DNA of 11,426 nucleotides from an uncultured Eubacteriales bacterium (lineage in GTDB: Bacteria; Bacillota; Clostridia; Oscillospirales; Acutalibacteraceae): positions 1-11,426 of the forward strand of contig CAKTDF010000039.1 of the NCBI GenBank assembly GCA_934541115.1. The letters are read 5' to 3'. The translations under genes and the position numbers were made by a program. Positions 7,685 through 11,426 of this stretch are shown piece by piece. The notes below the pieces were generated by a model. That model searched no databases. It saw only the letters and a program-made list of their open reading frames with translations, and was not told the DNA's origin. Positions within the stretch are counted from its first letter, which is position 1. Every line of letters begins with the position of its first letter.

Positions 7685-8776
7685 TCATAAAACACTGCCG
7701 TTTTTGATTTCAAAAGCTTTTCCATACTTCAGATTTTTTACCGAATGCGGGTCGCAGCAGGTGATAAATACCTGCCAGTTCTTTATATGATTGAGAATAT
7801 AATTCTGTCTTGAAAGGTCAAGCTCACTCATAACGTCGTCGAGCAGCGCCACCGGCTGTTCACCGGTAAAATCGCGGATAACCGCCGCCTCCGAAAGCTT
7901 TAAAGAGAGGGCGGCAGACCTTTGCTGTCCCTGTGAACCGAATGCGCGCGCCGGGACGCGGTCAATATTAATTGTCAAATCGTCACGGTGAGGCCCAACC
8001 GAAGTAAAACCTGTCGGCAAATCGGTTTTTCTTGAAGCAAAAAGCAAATTTTTGAGGTTTTCGTATATCTCCTGCCTGTTTTTTCCGAAAGCCGGACAAT
8101 TTTCACGGTACGAAACGGAAAGCTTTTCTTTTTTTGAGGAGATTCCCCCATATATGTCTTCGCAAAACTTTGACAGTGCGTTGACATAGCCTATACGCTG
8201 TCTGATTATTTCACTGCCGTAAAAAGCAACTCTTTCTTCCCAAACTTCAAGCAAATCGGAAAGCTCGCTGTGCATAAAGCAATCCTTCAAAAGAATGTTG
8301 CGCTCAGAAAGAGCCTTGTTATAGCTTGCGAGAGTTACTGCATATTTCGGTTTAAGCTGGCTTATTGCGGTGTCAAGAAATTTTCTCCGTTCGGCGGGGC
8401 CGCCCTTGACAAGAGTAAGATGTACCGGAGAAAAAACAACCGCAAGAAATTCGCCGATTATCTTTGAAGAGGATTTGAGCTTGATTCCGTTGAGAGAAAA
8501 CGAACGTCCCTTTTCAATTTCAAGCGCAGCCGTCTGTTCGCGCCCGCTGCCGAAAAAAGAAAGCGAAAGCTTTGCCTTTTTTGCGTTGAAATTGATCATT
8601 TCACTTTCTGCCGAGCCGCGGAATGACCTGCACCCGGTGAAGAGCCAAATACCCTCAAGAATATTCGTTTTGCCCTGTGCGTTGTCGCCGAAGATGACGT
8701 TCACACCCTCGCAGGGTTCAAGCAAAATTTCATTGAGATTGCGAAAAGAGACGCACTCCATTCTCTGAACGTTCAT
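7685..8776 (-). CDS. recF: DNA replication and repair protein RecF
   Basis: This 363-residue SMC-like ATPase acts with RecO and RecR to load RecA at single-strand gaps and stalled forks in the cytoplasm. It shows Walker A GDNAQGKT (30-37), the RSFRG stretch after it (50-54), the RecF-specific VFSP (114-117) and RRKFLD (130-135), GPHRDD (261-266), the ABC signature SQGQQR (281-286) and Walker B VALLDDVMSELD (309-320). Length is normal (about 360-370). The ATG shares ATGA with the yaaA stop (4-nt overlap), and GAGGTTACAAA precedes it, so translation is probably coupled to yaaA. No gap or broken motif is visible. Confidence 0.97.
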   Translation of the reverse strand: MNVQRMECVSFRNLNEILLEPCEGVNVIFGDNAQGKTNILEGIWLFTGCRSFRGSAESEMINFNAKKAKLSLSFFGSGREQTAALEIEKGRSFSLNGIKLKSSSKIIGEFLAVVFSPVHLTLVKGGPAERRKFLDTAISQLKPKYAVTLASYNKALSERNILLKDCFMHSELSDLLEVWEERVAFYGSEIIRQRIGYVNALSKFCEDIYGGISSKKEKLSVSYRENCPAFGKNRQEIYENLKNLLFASRKTDLPTGFTSVGPHRDDLTINIDRVPARAFGSQGQQRSAALSLKLSEAAVIRDFTGEQPVALLDDVMSELDLSRQNYILNHIKNWQVFITCCDPHSVKNLKYGKAFEIKNGSVL

Positions 8777-9015
8777 TTTGTAACCTCATATATAACGCCG
8801 GAAAATTCAAAATTATCTCCGTCTCTGAGTTTTTTTCCTCTCTGGAGGCATACCTCTCCGTTGACCTTGACAAGAGAATCAAGAACAACCGTTTTTGCCT
8901 CTCCGCCGCTTGAAACAGCGTTTGAAAGCTTCAGAGCGGAATCAAGACGAATAAAATCCGTCACGATCGTGAGCTTTTCATGTTTTTTTTCTGCAATGCG
9001 TACTTTGATTTTCAT
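8773..9015 (-). CDS. yaaA: S4-domain RNA-binding protein, YaaA/RlbA type
   Basis: This 80-residue protein belongs to the small S4 family found between dnaN and recF in Firmicutes; the B. subtilis member (yaaA, also rlbA) has been linked to ribosome assembly. It is unrelated to E. coli YaaA. The S4 fold covers about 21-68: FIRLDSALKL (21-30), SGGEAK (36-41), and VKVNGEVCLQRGKKLRDGD (49-67), which is the usual 'V-NGE-..RG-KL--GD' RNA-binding signature. The ATG has AAAGGA eight to nine bases upstream. It overlaps recF by four bases (ATGA), pointing to one transcript and coupled translation. A 373-bp repeat cluster separates it from dnaN. Confidence 0.9.
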   Translation of the reverse strand: MKIKVRIAEKKHEKLTIVTDFIRLDSALKLSNAVSSGGEAKTVVLDSLVKVNGEVCLQRGKKLRDGDNFEFSGVIYEVTK

Positions 9016-9042
9016 GTATATTTTCCTTTTGGTGATGTATTG

Positions 9043-9394
9043 TTTTTTTAATATCTATTATCTATTATCTATTATCCATTATCTATTATCTAAAAAAAGC
9101 GTTAGGGTTGTGGGCGATTCGTGAATCGCCCCTACGAATGAACGCTCATTAAAATCTTTTGTAGGGGCGGATTTTGTTCCGCCCATGAAACGTAAATCGT
9201 TTTCACCACTGCATTTTTGATGATAGACGTTAGACAACGTAACAAACACGTTTGCGCATAATTTTTTTATGCGGTTGAAACCGTTGGGTTTTAGATAATA
9301 GATAATGGATAATAGATAATAGATAATAGATATTTTAAAGACAACGTAACCACCGCGTGTCTAACGTCTAATATCTAACATCTAAAATCTAAAT
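9043..9394. repeat. Repeat cluster between dnaN and yaaA with inverted ends
   Basis: A plus-oriented A array (9053-9094, six units, ATCCATT fourth) and a minus-oriented A array (9290-9331, six units, ATCCATT also fourth) bound a core of about 195 bp. The core holds a perfect hairpin 9112-9131 (GGGCGATTC/GAATCGCCC), a 33-nt spacer, a second hairpin 9165-9184 (GGGCGGA/TCCGCCC) and a linker module 9185-9289, which resembles those at 6865-6960 and 7136-7236. Right of the inverted unit, 9360-9394 is a five-unit B array in reverse orientation that runs into the dnaN stop codon. This explains essentially the whole 373-bp gap; no gene is seen. Confidence 0.9.
9112..9184. repeat. Pair of GC hairpins with inverted CTAC/GTAG borders
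   Basis: Hairpin 9112-9131 and hairpin 9165-9184 are separated by 33 nt that begin with CTAC and end with GTAG, so the flanks CCCCTAC and GTAGGGG are inverted. The same arrangement occurs at 10709-10770 (33-nt spacer, left hairpin decayed) and 11362-11426 (32-nt spacer, right hairpin cut by the window end). The layout resembles paired REP units (BIMEs) of enterobacteria. Confidence 0.75.
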
Positions 9395-10483
9395 TCTGAC
9401 CGGGAGAACGAGGAAGAGATACTTGTCTCCCTCTGTCGGCAAAAAGAGAATCGGCTGACTGGGAGAATTGAATTCAAGTCTTACCTCATCGCTTTCGGTT
9501 GCTTTGAGTGCGTCAAGAACAAATTTGCTGTTGAAACCGATTTCAAGGTCTTTTCCCTCAATTTCGGCAGGCATTTTGTCATTAGCCGTACCTATTGATG
9601 TAACGGAAGAAAATTTCATTACGCCGTTTTCTATTGTGCAGCGAACGGGACTTGAACGGTCTGTGATGATAAGAGCCGTTCTTTCAACGCACTCAATGAG
9701 TCTTTTTGTCGGCGCGGTGATTTTTGTCGTCCAAGAAATAGGAATTGCCGCTTTATAATCAATAAAGTTGCCCTCAAGCAAACGTGAAATAACTCTGTAT
9801 TCGCCGATTTCAAAGCAGATGTGTCTTCTTCCCACACTGATTGAGCAAAAGCCCTCGTCGTTATCCGAAAGTTTGATAACTTCGCCGAGAGTCTTTGACG
9901 GAACAACAAATGCAACGTCCTCGCCCGTGTAATCTATGTCCTCACGTCTGACTGCAAGTCTTGCGCCGTCAACCGCAACAAGAACAATTTTTCCGTCTCC
10001 GATTTCAAAGCGTACACCGCAGTGAACCGGATTTCTTTCGCTTGTTGACACTGAGAAGATAGTCTTTCTTATCATGTCTTTCAAAAGAGCCTGATTAATA
10101 ACGATCGGAAAACCACCCGTTACCTCCGGAACATCCGGATATTCGTCGGCAGAAGTGCCTATAATCGAATACTGAACCTCGCCGCTGATAATTTTGCAGA
10201 TATTTCTGTCATCGCTTTCGATTGAAACGGTCTCATCGGGAACCATTCTGAGAATATCGCAAAGGTTGCGTGCATTCAGAATAACGCTGCCGTTTTCTTC
10301 AACCTCAGCCGGAATAAAAGTTTGTGAACCCACTTCAAGGTCATAACCGGTGAGCTTGAGAGAATCTGAAAGCGCTTCGATAAGAATACCCTCAATTGAC
10401 GGAATTGTTGATTTGCTTGAAACCGTTCTTTGAACGTTCATGCAGGCTTTTGAAAATGCGGCGCTGTCGCAAACAAATTTCAT
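9389..10483 (-). CDS. dnaN: DNA polymerase III beta subunit (sliding clamp)
   Basis: This protein of 364 residues forms the ring-shaped homodimer that tethers DNA polymerase III to DNA and docks many partner proteins. The three-domain clamp fold is complete: N-terminal MKF with SSKSTIPSIEGI (22-33), central AVDGARLAVRR (170-180) and SRLLEGNFIDYKAAIP (233-248), and the C-terminal FLPTEGDKYLFLVLPVRI (347-364). I place the start at the ATG of 10481-10483 because MKF matches the family. The open frame continues to 10609, but those 42 residues run through leader and repeat DNA. ATG 10493-10495 is an alternative; GGAAAGG (10498-10504) is 14 nt from the first and 2 nt from the second. The TAG stop and last codon lie inside a 7-bp repeat array. 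dnaA is expected upstream, outside the window. Confidence 0.96.
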   Translation of the reverse strand: MKFVCDSAAFSKACMNVQRTVSSKSTIPSIEGILIEALSDSLKLTGYDLEVGSQTFIPAEVEENGSVILNARNLCDILRMVPDETVSIESDDRNICKIISGEVQYSIIGTSADEYPDVPEVTGGFPIVINQALLKDMIRKTIFSVSTSERNPVHCGVRFEIGDGKIVLVAVDGARLAVRREDIDYTGEDVAFVVPSKTLGEVIKLSDNDEGFCSISVGRRHICFEIGEYRVISRLLEGNFIDYKAAIPISWTTKITAPTKRLIECVERTALIITDRSSPVRCTIENGVMKFSSVTSIGTANDKMPAEIEGKDLEIGFNSKFVLDALKATESDEVRLEFNSPSQPILFLPTEGDKYLFLVLPVRI

Positions 10484-10534
10484 TTTGATTACCATAGCCT
10501 TTCCGACTACAAAGATTTTAAAATTCACGGTGAC

Positions 10535-10555
10535 CCTTGCTGTAGCCGAGCAAGG
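10535..10555 (-). promoter_or_regulatory. Hairpin in the dnaN leader
   Basis: A perfect 7-bp stem (minus strand CCTTGCT / AGCAAGG, 7-nt loop CGGCTAC) lies about 52 nt before the dnaN ATG. No T-tract follows, so it is not an intrinsic terminator. It is not one of the repeat-family hairpins. A short palindrome ATTTTAAAAT (10515-10524) lies between it and the ribosome binding site. It could stabilise the leader RNA or bind a regulator; function is unknown. Confidence 0.4.
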
Positions 10556-10579
10556 CGCGATAATTATGTTGTGAGATAT

Positions 10580-10873
10580 CTGGATTTTAGACGTTGGACA
10601 ACGTAACAAATACGTTTGCGATTGATATCGTTAGGTTCGTGGGCAACCTTTAAAAGCATTTTTCGTACGGGCGGGACCTGTGCCCGCCCATGAAAGTTTT
10701 AGGCTTTTGAGCCGCCCCTACGAATTGGCGCTCGTCAAAATTTTTTGTAGGGGCGGATTATGTTCCGCCCGAAAAACGTAGCCAAAGATTGAAACTTTGT
10801 GGGCAAGTACACATCCTGCCCGTACGAATGAACTCACACCAATTTTTTTAGAAACGATTCACGAATCGCCCGT
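10580..10873. repeat. Decayed repeat cluster between dnaN and the origin-like segment
   Basis: 10580-10600 holds three B-type heptamers with two TTGGA variants. AACGTAACAAATACGTTTGCG of the linker module follows. Hairpins or remnants lie at 10669-10689 (GGGCGGG/CCCGCCC, perfect), 10709-10717 (right arm only), 10751-10770 (GGGCGGA/TCCGCCC, perfect), 10801-10821 (one mismatch) and 10851-10873 (damaged left arm). No A array is present. No ORF of interest is seen in 10610-10912. Confidence 0.75.
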
Positions 10874-10912
10874 GAGATTTTTCACATCATTGCCGAGCTA
10901 TTTTCTTTTTCC

Positions 10913-10933
10913 CTGCAATTATCAAAATTGCAG
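10913..10933. repeat. Perfect inverted repeat at the edge of the AT-rich origin segment
   Basis: CTGCAATT and AATTGCAG form a perfect 8-bp stem around ATCAA. It marks the dnaN-side border of the AT-rich stretch. No T-run follows on either strand, so a terminator is unlikely. It is not related to the GC hairpins. Confidence 0.6.
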
Positions 10934-10961
10934 TAATACGCAAAAAATGTAAGATATAAAT

Positions 10962-10979
10962 AAATAGTAGTAGTAGTAG
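10962..10979 (+). promoter_or_regulatory. DnaA-trio-like tract AAA(TAG)5
   Basis: The plus strand reads AAA followed by five TAG triplets, which is six in-phase copies of the DnaA-trio pattern (3'-[G/A]A[T/A]-5'). CCGATG abuts its box side and an A/T-only run its other side. In B. subtilis such trios direct DnaA filament growth on one strand and start melting. No consensus DnaA box directly abuts the tract; TGTCAAAA at 10984-10991 is at best a degenerate one. A chance trinucleotide repeat cannot be ruled out. Confidence 0.6.
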
Positions 10980-11070
10980 CCGATGTCAAAAGCGTTAAAA
11001 AATCCAAAAATGCCCTGTTTCAAAGGGTTTTGAGAAAATTTTTGCCGTTAAATCAAGTGTTAAAAAAATC

Positions 11071-11083
11071 CTGTTTTAAACAG
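11071..11083. repeat. Palindrome CTGTTTTAAACAG in the origin segment
   Basis: CTGTTT and AAACAG are perfect inverted arms around one T. It directly follows the second of two similar words, GTTAAAAAATCC (10994-11005) and GTTAAAAAAATCC (11058-11070), about 65 bp apart. It could be a protein binding site at the origin; no protein can be named. Confidence 0.35.
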
Positions 11084-11106
11084 TTCATAAAAAGAAATAT
11101 TGAAAA

Positions 11107-11148
11107 TGTTGATAAATGTGTGTGGAATGTTAAATAATATGTGGAATT
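11107..11148 (+). promoter_or_regulatory. Cluster of degenerate DnaA boxes
   Basis: TGTTGATAA (11107-11115) differs from TGTGGATAA by one base. TGTGGAATG (11121-11129) and TGTGGAATT (11140-11148) keep the TGTGGA core but differ at the last three bases. All three are in one orientation within 42 bp, on the dnaA side of the trio tract. Clustering and orientation suit a DnaA loading site, but two of three are weak. Confidence 0.5.
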
Positions 11149-11185
11149 TTTGGCAGTAGATTTTGCGGTTTCGTGCCGGTTATCT

Positions 11186-11426
11186 TAAAGTATCTATTAT
11201 CCATTATCTATTATCTATTATCTAAAAAACGTTAGACTTTCCGGGCAGAACACAATCCACCACTACGAAGTTAGATTTTAGATATTGGATTTTAGACGTT
11301 AGACAGAATAACCGGTATGTTCGCAATAAAATTTTTATGCGGTTGAAAACGTTAGGTTCTTGGGCGGCTCGTGAGCCGCCCCTACGAATGAACGCTTACA
11401 AATAATTTTGTAGGGGCGATTCACGA
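11186..11426. repeat. Composite repeat cluster at the right edge, before the expected dnaA
   Basis: An A array of five units (11192-11226, ATCCATT second) is followed by a decayed hairpin (11243-11261), a B array of five units with one TTGGATT variant (11271-11305), a linker remnant with TTTTTATGCGG, a perfect hairpin 11362-11381 (GGGCGGCTC/GAGCCGCCC) and, after a 32-nt spacer, the start of another hairpin (11414-11426) cut by the window end. No dnaA coding sequence has begun by 11426, so the dnaA-dnaN gap exceeds 940 bp. Confidence 0.85.

Larger units (their letters stand above)
10913..11148. other. oriC: Candidate replication origin (oriC) segment, dnaA-dnaN intergenic
   Basis: The segment is AT-rich, free of the repeat family (which occurs on both sides) and lies between dnaN and the expected dnaA. 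On the minus strand, in the dnaA-to-dnaN direction, it holds TGTGGA-core and TTATCAACA-type boxes, a GACATCGG step, (CTA)5TTT, an AT-rich run and the 10913-10933 palindrome. This order (boxes, short GC step, trio, AT-rich DNA) is that of the B. subtilis unwinding element downstream of dnaA. No exact TTATCCACA box is present in the window, so further boxes may lie beside dnaA outside it. Confidence 0.6.

Noticed and set aside
10563..10568. CATAAT as a dnaN -10 box
   Set aside because: No acceptable -35 at 16-18 bp; in AT-rich and repeat-rich DNA a five-of-six match is expected by chance.
10484..10609. N-terminal 42-residue extension of dnaN
   Set aside because: It is translated from leader hairpin and repeat DNA, has no clamp homology, and MKF at 10483 matches the family start.
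10913..10933. Terminator for dnaA
   Set aside because: The stem is good but no T-tract follows on the minus strand (GGGAAAAAG) or the plus strand.

Overview
All seven protein genes lie on the minus strand. Read in transcription order (right to left) they are dnaN, yaaA (S4 RNA-binding protein), recF, remB, gyrB, gyrA and a LytR-CpsA-Psr (LCP) cell-wall ligase. This is the conserved replication-origin gene block of Firmicutes. dnaA, normally the first gene, is not in the window and is expected just beyond the right edge. The RemB protein between recF and gyrB, the strong AGGAGG-type ribosome binding sites, the GTG/TTG starts and the protein sequences point to a low-to-mid GC Clostridia. An Oscillospirales/Ruminococcaceae-like genome is my inference from general similarity and from the style of the intergenic repeats.

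Layout: 1-231, repeat cluster and a possible terminator behind the LCP gene; 232-1401, LCP protein; 1402-1827, LCP leader plus repeats; 1828-4386 gyrA and 4402-6441 gyrB, 15 nt apart and probably translationally coupled; 6442-7390, about 950 bp made almost wholly of repeats; 7391-7633 remB; 7685-8776 recF; 8773-9015 yaaA, overlapping recF by ATGA; 9016-9388, repeat cluster; 9389-10483 dnaN; 10484-10912, dnaN leader and decayed repeats; 10913-11148, AT-rich origin-like segment with a (TAG)5 DnaA-trio-like tract and degenerate DnaA boxes; 11186-11426, more repeats to the window end.

The genes work together in replication and cell growth: the beta clamp (dnaN), recombination mediation at gaps (recF), an RNA-binding S4 protein (yaaA), a small DNA-binding regulator (remB), DNA gyrase (gyrB/gyrA), and teichoic acid or polysaccharide attachment to the wall (LCP). 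All are transcribed away from the presumed origin.

I see no new protein system. The unusual content is intergenic. A composite repeat family fills every gap longer than about 100 bp and is absent from the tight junctions. Its parts are (A) 7-bp tandem arrays of ATCTATT with exactly one ATCCATT unit in each of ten full arrays, (B) 7-bp arrays of TTAGAYN with exactly five units each, (C) GC-rich hairpins whose arms change together between copies, and (D) a linker with its own small hairpin. Two clusters are bounded by inverted A arrays, like MITEs, and one of them contains a tandem duplication whose copies differ by one heptamer. The second point worth attention is the DnaA-trio-like tract, placed and oriented as in the Bacillus subtilis unwinding element.
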